From positions 62,001-126,000 of the forward strand of contig CP173058.1 of the NCBI GenBank assembly GCA_044772875.1: a DNA stretch of 64,000 nucleotides, written 5' to 3'. This stretch comes from Morganella morganii_D. GTDB lineage: Bacteria; Pseudomonadota; Gammaproteobacteria; Enterobacterales; Enterobacteriaceae. Below, one piece after another: positions 25,173 to 34,783 of this stretch. A program made the translations under genes and the position numbers. Position 1 is the stretch's first letter. Every line of letters starts with the position of its first letter. The notes beneath the pieces were generated by a model. The model had not been told where the DNA came from and searched no databases. It saw nothing but the letters and a program-made list of their open reading frames with translations.

Positions 25173-26609
25173 TCAAATCAGCTGCTTACGCTGATTTGAG
25201 GGCGGGATGGATAACGACTCGCGATATTTCGCGACAGTGCGTCTGGCTACCTGAATGCCCTGTCCGGCAAGCATGTCGGTCAGCTTACTGTCGCTGAGTG
25301 GTTTCGCCGGATTTTCGGCGGCAACCAGTTTTTTCACCAGTGCACGAATGGCTGTGGAGGACGCTTCGCCCCCGCTGTCAGTGCTGACGTGGCTGGAGAA
25401 AAAGTACTTCAGTTCAAAGATCCCCCGCGGACTGTGCAGGAATTTCTGCGTTGTGACCCGGGAAATGGTTGATTCATGCATATCAACCCGCAGTGCGATA
25501 TCAGCCAGCACCATGGGCTTCATATATTCTTCGCCCTGTTCAAAGAAGGCCTGCTGTTCTTCCACAATACAGGTTGCAACTCTGAGCAGAGTATCGTTCC
25601 GGCTTTCCAGACTTTTAATGAGCCACTTTGCTTCCTGCAAATTATTGCGGATAAACTGACTGTCGCTCTCACTGCGGGCCCGGGAACCCATCGCGGCATA
25701 GTGATTATTGACCCGCAGACGGGGAATGCTGTCAGAATTGAGTTCCACTGCCCAGCGTTCGCCGTGTTTTTTCACGAGGACGTCCGGAATAACATACTCT
25801 GATTCTCCGGTGTTGACTACCAGGCCCGGGCGCGGTTCCAGTGACTGAATCAGATCGATGGCGGATTTCAGCGCCTCTTCTTTCAGTTTGGTCACACGTC
25901 CCAGAGTTCGGAAATCCCGGTTCCCCAACAATGCCAGATGCTGATCGGTGATAGCAAGGGCTTCTTTCAGGCTCGTGGTATCCGGCGGCAGAATTTTCAG
26001 CTGCACCATCAGACATTCCCGAAGGTCGCGGGCACCCACACCTACCGGATCAAAACGCTGAATACGTTTGAGCACGGCTTCCACATCTTCGGTGGTGACC
26101 TCATCGTCACCAATACTGAGGCGGATATCATCGACAGAAACGGTCAGATAGCCGGTTTCATCAATCGCATCAATGATTGAGAAGGCAATCGCGGCATCGG
26201 TTTCAGTAAACGGGGTGAGCCGGGCCTGCCAGATCAGATAATCCTGTAAGGTTTCGGTGGTTTCGCCCTGATAGAGAGGCAAATCATCGTCACCGTAATC
26301 ATTGCCGGTGCCGGACGGTGTGCCGGCGGTGTAGATTTCTTCCCACTGTGCATCCAGCGGTAAATCATCCGGCATGGCGGTCTGTTCGAGAGCCTCGGCG
26401 CTGTCCAGCTCTTTCTGTGTTTCAGATTCAGCAGGCGTGTCAATTTCCTGATGATTATCATCAAGTTCCAGCAACGGGTTAGATTCCAGTGCCTCGCGGA
26501 TCTCCTGCTGGAGTTCAAGCGTGGAAAGCTGCAACAAACGGATAGCCTGCTGGAGTTGTGGCGTCATCGCCAGTTGCTGGCTGAGTTTAAGCTGCAGACT
26601 CTGCTTCAT
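25173..26609 (-). CDS. rpoN: RNA polymerase sigma-54 factor
   Basis: A 478-residue sigma factor (E. coli 477) for nitrogen assimilation and other enhancer-dependent promoters. Region I is Gln/Leu-rich (MKQSLQLKLSQQLAMTPQLQ), region II is acidic (about 50-110), and region III has the core-binding and helix-turn-helix parts (ESTISRVTTQKFLHSPRGIF). The C-terminal RpoN box is ARRTVAKYRE, which reads the -24 element. ATG 26609 matches E. coli; a GTG nine bases upstream is too close to the AAGGAG. Its targets include nitrogen genes, and the nitrogen-PTS genes lie directly downstream. Confidence 0.98.
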   Translation of the reverse strand: MKQSLQLKLSQQLAMTPQLQQAIRLLQLSTLELQQEIREALESNPLLELDDNHQEIDTPAESETQKELDSAEALEQTAMPDDLPLDAQWEEIYTAGTPSGTGNDYGDDDLPLYQGETTETLQDYLIWQARLTPFTETDAAIAFSIIDAIDETGYLTVSVDDIRLSIGDDEVTTEDVEAVLKRIQRFDPVGVGARDLRECLMVQLKILPPDTTSLKEALAITDQHLALLGNRDFRTLGRVTKLKEEALKSAIDLIQSLEPRPGLVVNTGESEYVIPDVLVKKHGERWAVELNSDSIPRLRVNNHYAAMGSRARSESDSQFIRNNLQEAKWLIKSLESRNDTLLRVATCIVEEQQAFFEQGEEYMKPMVLADIALRVDMHESTISRVTTQKFLHSPRGIFELKYFFSSHVSTDSGGEASSTAIRALVKKLVAAENPAKPLSDSKLTDMLAGQGIQVARRTVAKYRESLSIPPSNQRKQLI

Positions 26610-26633
26610 TACGGACACGGGCTCCTTACGGTA

Positions 26634-27359
26634 TTACAGGCGGAAACCTTCGCCTAAATAAACACGTTTAACCTGCTCATTATTCAGAATGGATTCAGGG
26701 CTGCCGTGGGCAATCATATGACCCTGGCTGACGATGTAGGCCCGTTCACAGACATCCAGCGTTTCACGAACGTTATGGTCAGTGATCAGGACGCCGAGTC
26801 CGTAATCACGGAGGTGCTGAATAATCTTTTTAATATCAATAACGGAAATCGGGTCAACACCGGCAAACGGTTCATCCAGCAGGATGAATTTCGGGTTGGC
26901 GGCCAGTGCGCGGGCTATTTCCACACGTCGGCGTTCCCCCCCGGACAGTGACTGACCCAGGCTATCGCGCAGATGACTGATATGGAACTCTTCCATCAGC
27001 TCTTCTGCCCGCTCCCGGCGTTCATCATTGTTCAGATCTTTGCGGATTTCAAGCACTGCCATCAGGTTCTGCCACACCGTCAGGCGACGGAAAATGGAGG
27101 CCTCCTGAGGCAGGTAACCGATACCTTTGCGGGCGCGTTCATGCAGCGGCAGCAGGGATATATCCTCATCATCAATGCGGATATTACCGGCATCACGGGG
27201 AACAATACCCACCACCATATAAAAAGTCGTGGTTTTCCCGGCGCCGTTCGGGCCGAGCAGCCCGACGATTTCACCGGAGCTGACCTCAAGCGTCACATCT
27301 TCGACGACTTTGCGCCCTTTGTAGGCTTTGGCTAATTTGCTTGCAATTAATTTTGCCAT
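26634..27359 (-). CDS. lptB: LPS export ABC transporter ATPase LptB
   Basis: A 241-residue ABC ATPase (E. coli 241) driving LPS extraction from the inner membrane with LptFG. Walker A is GPNGAGKTT (about 36-44), the signature LSGGERRRVEIARAL, and Walker B FILLDEPFAGVDP. It sits between lptA and rpoN, as in E. coli. Confidence 0.98.
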   Translation of the reverse strand: MAKLIASKLAKAYKGRKVVEDVTLEVSSGEIVGLLGPNGAGKTTTFYMVVGIVPRDAGNIRIDDEDISLLPLHERARKGIGYLPQEASIFRRLTVWQNLMAVLEIRKDLNNDERRERAEELMEEFHISHLRDSLGQSLSGGERRRVEIARALAANPKFILLDEPFAGVDPISVIDIKKIIQHLRDYGLGVLITDHNVRETLDVCERAYIVSQGHMIAHGSPESILNNEQVKRVYLGEGFRL

Positions 27360-27365
27360 AAATCG

Positions 27366-27902
27366 TTACTTACCTTTCTGACTGTTTGCCGCCGGGCCTT
27401 TTTCCTGAATCTGTGACGGCAGCAGAACGGTAGTCACCTGTTTGCCTTTGTCACTGAATGCCTGCATCTGCTGTGTCGGCACCACATAAGTAATTTTGTC
27501 ACCGGTGATATTGCTGTCCAGCTGTTCCAGATAAGCATTGCCGGTCAGTGTGACCAGTTCATTCGCCATTTCATAACGCAGTTTACTGCCGTGTCCTTTG
27601 ATTGGCTTGCCGTTATCCTGCATCTGGTAGAACGTTACCGGGTTGCCGAATGCTTCGATAACCATTTTATTGGAATCTCCGCCCGGACGGGTAACAACTA
27701 CTTTGTCAGCACGGACATCAATCGTCCCCTGTTTTACCACGACATTGTCCGTAAATGTGGTGATATTTTTTTCTAAATCAAGGGCTTGCTTTAATGATGT
27801 TACTGTCACCGGCTGCCGGGTATCTTCCTTTAACGCCAAAGCAGGGACATTGACGGCCAGAATTGCTGTTGCAATCAGAGTATTAAGGATGTTTGCTTTC
27901 AT
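27366..27902 (-). CDS. lptA: LPS periplasmic bridge protein LptA
   Basis: A 178-residue periplasmic protein with a signal peptide ending near AVNVPALA (about residue 24) and an OstA-type beta-jellyroll (VVVKQGTIDVRADKVVVTRPGG). It polymerises between LptC and LptD to carry LPS across the periplasm. The Lys-rich tail is like E. coli. I start at MKANILNT (27902), since it gives a normal signal peptide. Two in-frame starts lie 12 and 27 bases further upstream. It overlaps lptC by about 20 bases. Confidence 0.95.
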   Translation of the reverse strand: MKANILNTLIATAILAVNVPALALKEDTRQPVTVTSLKQALDLEKNITTFTDNVVVKQGTIDVRADKVVVTRPGGDSNKMVIEAFGNPVTFYQMQDNGKPIKGHGSKLRYEMANELVTLTGNAYLEQLDSNITGDKITYVVPTQQMQAFSDKGKQVTTVLLPSQIQEKGPAANSQKGK

Positions 27903-28464
27903 TTGGGATCTCATAGTAAGTCTGTACATCTTTGATCAGTTCCGCATTACGATTGCGTAAATTACCCCGCATCTGCAATCCGACGGAACGCAGTCCTGTT
28001 CCCGTGATGGTGACTTTATCGTCAGAACTCACATCCTGGGTTATCAGATTGACTTCGGCGTTATCCGTGGTGATCTGCCTGAGCTGCGTATCGGTGGTCA
28101 GACTGTCAACCTGCACATCACCGTATAAATATAACATTCGGTCATTGGTTAATTTGGCCCGCTTTGAACGAATCGTCCAGGTGGCGGTTTTATCAGGGTC
28201 GTAGGTGGTCAGCACCGGATTAGTAAACCATGTTACTTTTTCCTGAGCAAAGTTTTGCACATCATCCGCATTCAGCCTGTACGCCAGCAGTCCTGTCGGC
28301 TCATAAGCCAGGGTTGAGGACGTTTCGGTTTTATACGTCGGCGTACCGTCTTCCACAATCTTACCGTCGGTGTCACCTGAACGGGAAACCGACAGGTTCC
28401 AGCCGAGCAGACCGAGGGCGATAAGCGCCAGAATAATGATCAGCCAAAGCTTAAATTTACTCAT
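27883..28464 (-). CDS. lptC: LPS export protein LptC
   Basis: A 193-residue protein (E. coli 191) with one N-terminal membrane helix (about 5-24) and a periplasmic jellyroll that receives LPS from LptFG and hands it to LptA. The start MSKFKLWL at 28464 has AGGGATC upstream and matches the family; the longer open frame would begin inside kdsC. Confidence 0.96.
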   Translation of the reverse strand: MSKFKLWLIIILALIALGLLGWNLSVSRSGDTDGKIVEDGTPTYKTETSSTLAYEPTGLLAYRLNADDVQNFAQEKVTWFTNPVLTTYDPDKTATWTIRSKRAKLTNDRMLYLYGDVQVDSLTTDTQLRQITTDNAEVNLITQDVSSDDKVTITGTGLRSVGLQMRGNLRNRNAELIKDVQTYYEIPNESKHP

Positions 28465-28504
28465 GAGATCCCTGATAAAGCCACTATAACCAATGAAATA
28501 TTCT

Positions 28505-29068
28505 TCAGACGGACAGGCCTTTTGCCTCATCCAGCTTATTTTGTGCCAGCAGAATCAGATCGCACAATTCGCGGACAGCCCCGCGGCCGCCGGCAATCTG
28601 TGTAACATAATCCGCTTTGGGTAACAATAACGGGTGGGCATCCGCCACTGCGGCGGATAAGCCGACCTCTGCCATGACCGGCCAGTCAATCAGGTCATCG
28701 CCGATATAGGCGACTTCGCCGGGGCGAACTGCCAGTTTATCTAATAGTTCGCGATACGCCAAAAGCTTATCGCTCTGTCCCTGGTAAAGATGTGTAATTC
28801 CGAGTGTATTAGCACGATCTTCCAGTAATTTTGCTTTGCGACCGGTAATTATCGCCACCTCTATCCCGGAGGTCAGCAGGCAGCGGATACCGTAGCCGTC
28901 GCGGACATTGAATGCCTTCAGCTCTTCGCCGTTGTTGCCCTGATAAATCAGGCCGTCAGACATCACGCCGTCCACATCACAGATAAGAAGCCGTATTTTA
29001 GCGGCTTTTTCCATAACTGTTTGTGCTATCGGGCCATAACAGGTGTCCATAGTGGTAATTTGTGTCAT
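28505..29068 (-). CDS. kdsC: 3-deoxy-D-manno-octulosonate 8-phosphate phosphatase
   Basis: A 187-residue HAD-family phosphatase (E. coli 188) making Kdo from Kdo-8-phosphate for the LPS inner core. Motif 1 is CDVDGVMSDG (about 30-39), motif 2 IITGRK, and motif 4 YIGDDLIDWP. Tetrameric, no cap domain. It follows kdsD closely. Confidence 0.97.
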   Translation of the reverse strand: MTQITTMDTCYGPIAQTVMEKAAKIRLLICDVDGVMSDGLIYQGNNGEELKAFNVRDGYGIRCLLTSGIEVAIITGRKAKLLEDRANTLGITHLYQGQSDKLLAYRELLDKLAVRPGEVAYIGDDLIDWPVMAEVGLSAAVADAHPLLLPKADYVTQIAGGRGAVRELCDLILLAQNKLDEAKGLSV

Positions 29069-29077
29069 CGTCAGTCC

Positions 29078-30046
29078 TTATACCACCCCGGCCTGGAGCA
29101 GATCATGCATATGCAGTACACCCAGCAGCTTATCACCTTCTGTGACTAATAAAGAGGTGATATGACGGGATTGCATTAAATTCAGTGCTTCAACCGCCAG
29201 AGTATTGGCTTTGATGCGGATCCCGCCCGGGGTCATCACATCGGCAATCTGGCAGTTATTGAGATCAGTGCCGGCATCGAAAATCCGGCGCAGATCGCCG
29301 TCGGTGAAAATGCCCTGAATGATCATGTCATCATCACAGATAACCGTCATGCCCAGTTTTTTGCGGGTGATCTCGACCAGTGCTTCGCGCAGTGAAGCGG
29401 TTTTCGGCACCCGCGGAATATCATCACCGGTATTCATCAGGTCAGAGACCAGTAACAGCAGTTTGCGGCCGAGTGCACCACCCGGGTGAGAAAGCGCGAA
29501 ATCTTCTGCGGTAAAACCGCGTGCCTGCAATAAGGCAATCGCCAGCGCATCGCCCATGACCAGGGTGGCGGTGGTACTGGTGGTCGGGGCAAGGCCGAGC
29601 GGACAGGCTTCCTGCGGGACTTTAATGCACAGATGGATATCCGCCGCTTTCCCCATGGTACTGTCCGGGTTACCGGTCATACAGATAAGCGGGATGTTCT
29701 GACGTTTGATAACAGGGATCAGTGCCTGAATTTCAGAGGATTCACCGGAATTTGAAATTGCGATAATCACATCTTTCTTTGTGACCATTCCCAGGTCGCC
29801 GTGTGCGGCTTCGCCCGGATGAACAAAGAAGGAAGAAGTGCCGGTGCTGGCAAATGTTGCGGCCATTTTGTGGCCGATATGACCGGATTTGCCCATTCCC
29901 ATAATGATCACTTTGCCTTCACAACGGAATATCAGTTCACAGGCTTTGTCGAAATCATCATTAATATACTGTTCGAGTGACGCCAGACCTTCACGTTCAA
30001 TCCGGAGGACACGTTTACCTGTTAGTTGAAAATCAGTTCGGGACAT
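29078..30046 (-). CDS. kdsD: D-arabinose 5-phosphate isomerase
   Basis: A 322-residue enzyme converting ribulose 5-phosphate to arabinose 5-phosphate, the first step to Kdo. The SIS sugar-isomerase domain contains GMGKSGHIGHKMAATFASTG (about 50-69) and AISNSGESSE, and two CBS domains follow (about 200-322). I prefer the ATG at 30046 (MSRTDFQL), with AGTGAG nine bases upstream; a GTG 48 bases further up has no good ribosome site but would also fit the family. Confidence 0.95.
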   Translation of the reverse strand: MSRTDFQLTGKRVLRIEREGLASLEQYINDDFDKACELIFRCEGKVIIMGMGKSGHIGHKMAATFASTGTSSFFVHPGEAAHGDLGMVTKKDVIIAISNSGESSEIQALIPVIKRQNIPLICMTGNPDSTMGKAADIHLCIKVPQEACPLGLAPTTSTTATLVMGDALAIALLQARGFTAEDFALSHPGGALGRKLLLLVSDLMNTGDDIPRVPKTASLREALVEITRKKLGMTVICDDDMIIQGIFTDGDLRRIFDAGTDLNNCQIADVMTPGGIRIKANTLAVEALNLMQSRHITSLLVTEGDKLLGVLHMHDLLQAGVV

Positions 30047-30097
30047 CAGTTTTTTCTCACTTTCAGTGTATGTCTGTGTATTAATGGCTGACACTTA

Positions 30098-31057
30098 TCA
30101 GCCGGTAAAAAGACTTATCAGCCAGGCGGTGAATGCACTGAGCAGAATAATGCCTTTCAGCCGGTTCAGCCGCTGGTTCCGGCCGGCCGCAAAGAAAATA
30201 AATAATACACCAGCCGCGATCATCACGGCAAAATCGGTCATAAAGCTGTCTGCCGCCATCGGTGCCGCCGCTAACATGGCCGGTATTCCCGCAACGACAG
30301 TTGTGTTAAACAGTGTCGCGCCGATAAGATTACCCAGCGCGATATCCTTCTCTCCTTTGACGGCTGCCGCAATCGTGGTGCAGAGCTCCGGCAGACTGGT
30401 ACCGACAGCCAGGATAGTCAGTCCGGTGATACGTCCGCTGATATCCGCATAGCGGGTGAATGCAGAGGCATTATCGATCACAATCCGGACAGCTACCGGC
30501 ATAATCAGCAACCCGGCGACCAGCCACAATAAAGCAACCGGCAAATTATTTTCCTGCGGCAGTTCATGGTTTTGTTCAGTTGTGAAGCCGTCATACTGAT
30601 CACGCTGCGCCATTGCGGCAATTTTCACCATCAGCCAGAGACTGGCGAGCCCCGCAAGTACCAGAAACCCGCCCTGAACCCGTGTGATGCCGCCGGACCA
30701 GATAAACAGCCCGAACAGCGCCATTACGGCCAGCATCAGCGGCAGCTCACGGCGCAGCACCGCCGACTGTACACTCAGCGGGCGGATAAGGGCGGCAAGC
30801 CCGGTAATCAGCAGTAAATTGGTAATATTGGAGCCGATAATGGTGCCGAGCGCCAGATCCGGCTGCCCTTCAAGCACCGCACCGGCCGAAGTCAGCAGTT
30901 CCGGCAGCGATGTGCCGGGACCGGCCACCAGAATACCTGTGATAAACGGGGAGATGCCGAGCGCGCGGGAAAAAACCGCTGCGCCGTACACAATCCGGTC
31001 AGAGGCATAAACCAGCAGAATCAACCCGGTAAGTAAAAGGATGCTGGTGAGTAACAT
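30098..31057 (-). CDS. yrbG: Sodium/calcium exchanger-family inner-membrane protein YrbG
   Basis: A 319-residue protein (E. coli 325) with about ten membrane helices in two inverted repeats. Each repeat carries the exchanger alpha motif: GPGTSLPELL with GSNITN in the first, and AVGTSLPELC with GNLIGATLFN in the second. The transported ion is not proven in E. coli. The start at 31057 has GGAGGAGA upstream. First gene of the minus-strand Kdo-Lpt-rpoN run, divergent from mlaF. Confidence 0.95.
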   Translation of the reverse strand: MLLTSILLLTGLILLVYASDRIVYGAAVFSRALGISPFITGILVAGPGTSLPELLTSAGAVLEGQPDLALGTIIGSNITNLLLITGLAALIRPLSVQSAVLRRELPLMLAVMALFGLFIWSGGITRVQGGFLVLAGLASLWLMVKIAAMAQRDQYDGFTTEQNHELPQENNLPVALLWLVAGLLIMPVAVRIVIDNASAFTRYADISGRITGLTILAVGTSLPELCTTIAAAVKGEKDIALGNLIGATLFNTTVVAGIPAMLAAAPMAADSFMTDFAVMIAAGVLFIFFAAGRNQRLNRLKGIILLSAFTAWLISLFTG

Positions 31058-31446
31058 GGCTCTCCTCCGGGCTGAAAAACAGTCAGAAATAATGAAGTAC
31101 GGGAAATTGAGGGTATTGTACGGGCTGAGGCGCAAAAGTAAAACAGGCGCGTTGGCTTCGTTCGTTTACCCCGGTCATATACGGGTGTATGTCCCCGCCA
31201 TGTTTCCCGGAATATCCTCAATTTGCTGCCATTGGTGCGTTTTGTGCCCGGCAGGGGCGTTAATGTTATATGCTGATATACTTGTGTATCGCTGTACTTA
31301 TGCCCTGTTACTCAGGGGGGATACATAATTCAGACGGTAACACCCGCATTTAAAGGCGAAAATTGCCGGATTTTTTTATATTATGATGGGTCAGTCCTGC
31401 ATGTGTTGTAACAACACGAAAAACATAATGTTAAGGTTGTTAGGTT
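31058..31446. other. Divergent control region between yrbG and mlaF
   Basis: 389 bases carrying promoters for both directions. No gene is supportable. Close to mlaF is the inverted repeat GTGTTGTAACAACAC (31404-31418), and a T-rich stretch at 31371-31385 precedes it. I could not place promoter hexamers with confidence. Confidence 0.5.
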
Positions 31447-32250
31447 ATGAACCGACAGACGGAAAATATTATTGAGATCCGGAACATGTGCTTCCGGCGC
31501 GGTTCGCGCATGCTGTTTAATGATATCAGCATGGATGTGCCGCGCGGCAAAGTGACCGCGATTATGGGGCCGTCCGGGATCGGGAAAACCACACTGTTAC
31601 GCCTGATCGGCGGACAATTGCGGCCGGACAGCGGCGAAATCTGGTTTGACGGCGATAATATCCCGGCACTCTCCCGCAGCAAACTCTATCAGTCCCGCCG
31701 TAAAATGAGCATGCTGTTTCAGTCCGGTGCGTTATTCACCGATATGACCGTGTATGACAACGTGGCGTTTCCGCTGCGTGAACATACCCGTCTGCCGGAA
31801 TCCCTGGTCCGGACAACGGTGATGATGAAACTGGAAGCGGTCGGTTTACGCGGGGCGGCAAACCTGATGCCGTCCGAACTCTCCGGGGGCATGGCGCGCC
31901 GTGCGGCACTGGCACGGGCAATTGCACTGGATCCGGATCTTATCCTGTTTGATGAGCCGTTTGTCGGACAGGATCCGATTACCATGGGGGTGCTGGTGAA
32001 ACTGATTGATGAACTCAATCAGTCGCTGGGTGTAACCTGTATCGTGGTTTCTCACGATGTGCCGGAAGTGCTCAGTATTGCGGATCACGCCTATATTGTC
32101 GCGGAGCAGTCCGTGATTGCACAGGGTACCGCAGAAGAGTTGCAGGATAACACCGAACCGCGTGTGCGCCAGTTCCTGGATGGTATTGCTGACGGGCCGG
32201 TTCCTTTCCGCTATCCGGCGGGTGATTACCAATCAGATTTATTAGGATAA
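31447..32250 (+). CDS. mlaF: Phospholipid transport ABC ATPase MlaF
   Basis: A 267-residue ABC ATPase (E. coli 269) powering the Mla complex, which maintains outer-membrane lipid asymmetry. Walker A is GPSGIGKTT (about 40-48), the signature LSGGMARRAALARAI, and Walker B LILFDEPFVGQDP. First gene of mlaFEDCB. Confidence 0.98.
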   Translation: MNRQTENIIEIRNMCFRRGSRMLFNDISMDVPRGKVTAIMGPSGIGKTTLLRLIGGQLRPDSGEIWFDGDNIPALSRSKLYQSRRKMSMLFQSGALFTDMTVYDNVAFPLREHTRLPESLVRTTVMMKLEAVGLRGAANLMPSELSGGMARRAALARAIALDPDLILFDEPFVGQDPITMGVLVKLIDELNQSLGVTCIVVSHDVPEVLSIADHAYIVAEQSVIAQGTAEELQDNTEPRVRQFLDGIADGPVPFRYPAGDYQSDLLG

Positions 32251-32257
32251 ACGAGAC

Positions 32258-33040
32258 ATGTTGACACAGGCACTTGCTGCTTTGGGACGCCGTGCGTTAG
32301 CGACATGCGCGTCTTTCGGGCGGTCAGGATACATGCTGTTCCGTGCGCTGTTCGGCAAACCGCAGTTTGCCCGGCAGTGGCCGCTGCTGCGCAAGCAGCT
32401 TTACAGCGTCGGTGTGCAGTCCCTGCTGATTATTTCAGTATCCGGGCTGTTTATCGGGATGGTTCTGGCCTTACAGGGATATCTGGTTCTGAAAACCTTC
32501 AGTGCGGAAGCCAGCCTCGGTATGATGGTGGCGCTGTCGCTGCTGCGTGAGCTGGGGCCGGTGGTGACTGCACTGTTGTTTGCCGGACGTGCCGGTTCCG
32601 CACTGACGGCGGAAATCGGTCTGATGAAAGCCACAGAACAGTTATCCAGTCTGGAAATGATGGCAGTGGATCCGCTGCGCCGTGTGATTGCACCGCGTTT
32701 CTGGGCCGGTTTTATCAGTATGCCGTTGTTATCCATGATTTTTGTCGCAGTTGGTATTCTGGGCGGGGTCATGGTCGGGGTGGACTGGAAAGGGATTGAC
32801 GAAGGTTTCTACTGGGCATCTATGCAGGCCAATGTGGACTGGCAGAAAGACGTGATGAACTGCATTTACAAAAGTGTGGTTTTCGCTTTCACCGTCACCT
32901 GGATTGCCCTGTTCAACGGGTATGACGCTATTCCGACGTCTGAAGGGATTAGTCGGGCAACAACACGCACGGTCGTTCATTCATCGCTTGCCGTGTTAGG
33001 GTTAGATTTTGTGCTTACGGCACTGATGTTCGGGAATTAA
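32258..33040 (+). CDS. mlaE: Phospholipid transport permease MlaE
   Basis: A 260-residue membrane permease (E. coli 260) with five or six helices and the family stretch GRAGSALTAEIGLMKATEQ (about 109-127), which touches MlaF. Forms a dimer on which the MlaD hexamer sits. It follows mlaF by seven bases. Confidence 0.98.
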   Translation: MLTQALAALGRRALATCASFGRSGYMLFRALFGKPQFARQWPLLRKQLYSVGVQSLLIISVSGLFIGMVLALQGYLVLKTFSAEASLGMMVALSLLRELGPVVTALLFAGRAGSALTAEIGLMKATEQLSSLEMMAVDPLRRVIAPRFWAGFISMPLLSMIFVAVGILGGVMVGVDWKGIDEGFYWASMQANVDWQKDVMNCIYKSVVFAFTVTWIALFNGYDAIPTSEGISRATTRTVVHSSLAVLGLDFVLTALMFGN

Positions 33041-33043
33041 ACA

Positions 33044-33568
33044 ATGCAAAGCAAGAAAAATGAAGTTTGGGTCGGACTTTTCGTCTTAATTGCCATTGCG
33101 GCGATTGTCTTCCTGGCACTGAAAGTAGCGGATATCCGCTCTGTCGGCAGCGAAAAAACCTACCGGGTTTCTGCCACTTTTGATGACATCGGCGGCCTGC
33201 AGGCACGTTCACCGGTAAAAATCGGCGGGGTGGTGATAGGTCGTGTTAATGACATCCGGCTGGACAAAGACTATAAACCGGAAGTGACACTGGATATCTA
33301 CAGTCAGTATGATCAGATACCGGATACCAGTTCATTATCTATCCGTACATCCGGTCTGCTGGGCGAGCAGTATCTTGCTCTCAGCAAAGGGTTTGAAAAT
33401 ACAACAGATCCGGATCTGCCGATGACCGAAATGCTGAAAGACGGCAGCCGTATTCAGGACACCAAACCGGCTATGGTACTGGAAGATTTAATCGGTCAGT
33501 TCCTGTATAAGAGCGGCGATGGTGAGGGGGCAAAAACCCCGGATACTGAACCGGCTGTACAGCACTGA
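33044..33568 (+). CDS. mlaD: Phospholipid transport substrate-binding protein MlaD
   Basis: A 174-residue protein (E. coli 183) with an N-terminal membrane helix (about 8-26) and an MCE domain (about 39-117, with ARSPVKIGGVVIGRV). Six copies make a ring with a lipid pore. The acidic C-terminal tail is slightly shorter than in E. coli. It follows mlaE by three bases. Confidence 0.97.
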   Translation: MQSKKNEVWVGLFVLIAIAAIVFLALKVADIRSVGSEKTYRVSATFDDIGGLQARSPVKIGGVVIGRVNDIRLDKDYKPEVTLDIYSQYDQIPDTSSLSIRTSGLLGEQYLALSKGFENTTDPDLPMTEMLKDGSRIQDTKPAMVLEDLIGQFLYKSGDGEGAKTPDTEPAVQH

Positions 33569-33687
33569 TACGAAAAGTAATGTAAAAGCGGATGTTTTTG
33601 CCCGCAGGGGCGGACATCCTGCATAATACCGTTTACAAAATGACACCTTCACGGCGGAAAGTGCCGGTGATGAATCAGGAGTTGATT

Positions 33688-34317
33688 ATGTTTAAGCGTT
33701 TACTGATAGCGGCGATGCTGGTAGTGATTGCCCCGTTTGCCGGTGCCGTTGACCAGACGAACCCGTATACACTGATGAACGATGCGGCGGCAAAAACCTT
33801 CAGCCGTCTGAAAGCGGACCAGGCGAAAATCCGGCAGAATCCGGACTATCTGCGCACCGTGGTTCAGGAAGAATTACTGCCGTATGTGCAGATCAAATAC
33901 GCCGGTGCTCTGGTCTTAGGCTCTTATTACAAAGATGCAACACCGGCGCAGCGCGATACTTATTTCAAAGCATTTGAGGCTTATCTGGCACAGGCTTACG
34001 GCCAGGCGCTGGCAATGTACACCAACCAGACCTACCAGATTGATCCGGCACAACCGCTGGGGGATAAAACCATCGTGGCTATCCGTGTGACACTGACGGA
34101 GCCGGCAGGGCGTCCGCCAATCCGTCTGGATTTCCAGTGGCGTAAAAACACCAAAACCGGTAACTGGCAGGCGTATGACATGATTGCCGAAGGCGTGAGC
34201 ATGATCACTACCAAACAGAACGAGTGGGCATCGATTCTGCGTCAGAAAGGTATTGATGGTCTGACTGCGGAGCTGGAGCGCAGCGCAAAAACCCCGATTA
34301 CCCTGGATCAGAAATAA
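33688..34317 (+). CDS. mlaC: Phospholipid-binding periplasmic protein MlaC
   Basis: A 209-residue periplasmic shuttle (E. coli 211) carrying lipids between MlaA-OmpC and MlaFEDB. Signal peptide about 1-20 (ending APFAGA), then the Ttg2D/MlaC domain. I take ATG 33688, with AGGAG at 33677-33681; upstream in-frame starts would spoil the signal peptide. The stop overlaps mlaB by one base. Confidence 0.97.
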   Translation: MFKRLLIAAMLVVIAPFAGAVDQTNPYTLMNDAAAKTFSRLKADQAKIRQNPDYLRTVVQEELLPYVQIKYAGALVLGSYYKDATPAQRDTYFKAFEAYLAQAYGQALAMYTNQTYQIDPAQPLGDKTIVAIRVTLTEPAGRPPIRLDFQWRKNTKTGNWQAYDMIAEGVSMITTKQNEWASILRQKGIDGLTAELERSAKTPITLDQK

Positions 34318-34613
34318 TGGCTGCTGCACTGACGTGGGAAAAGCAGGGTGACACGCTCGCCCTGAAAGGGGAACTGGATCGTGATACACTTCTGTCGTTC
34401 TGGAATGCACGTCAGCAGCAGATGAATGCCGTGCAGACGGTGGATGTTTCGGGGCTCAGTCATGTGGATTCCGCCGGGCTGGCCATGCTGGTCCGTCTGC
34501 GGGGTGAGCGTCCGGAAGCACCGTTTGTATTATCCGGAGTGAGTGCTAACTTGCAGATGCTGATGTCACTCTACGGCGTTGAATTTGAATTCAGTCAGAA
34601 CGCATGCATTTAA
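34317..34613 (+). CDS. mlaB: STAS-domain protein MlaB
   Basis: A 98-residue cytoplasmic STAS protein (E. coli 97) that binds MlaF and is needed for stable, active Mla transporter. The motif VDVSGLSHVDSAGLAML is typical, with the conserved SHVDSAG turn. Translationally coupled to mlaC. Confidence 0.96.
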   Translation: MAAALTWEKQGDTLALKGELDRDTLLSFWNARQQQMNAVQTVDVSGLSHVDSAGLAMLVRLRGERPEAPFVLSGVSANLQMLMSLYGVEFEFSQNACI

Positions 34614-34671
34614 AATAATGTAAATAACGACGCGACAGATACATATTTGCCGTTATTTTCCGTAAGGTAAC

Positions 34672-34708
34672 TGCCTCCTGCTGTGTCACCATAGCCGGAG
34701 GCATTTTT
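34672..34708 (+). terminator. Terminator after mlaB
   Basis: TGCCTCC (34672-34678) pairs with GGAGGCA (34697-34703) around an 18-nt loop, followed by TTTTT. It separates the mla operon from ibaG-murA, which therefore probably has its own promoter. Confidence 0.7.
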
Positions 34709-34783
34709 AATGGTTTAAGAGCGGGGCATATTCGATTACGATAGTGCCTATAACACACAATCTGATAACCAATTTGAGAAATT

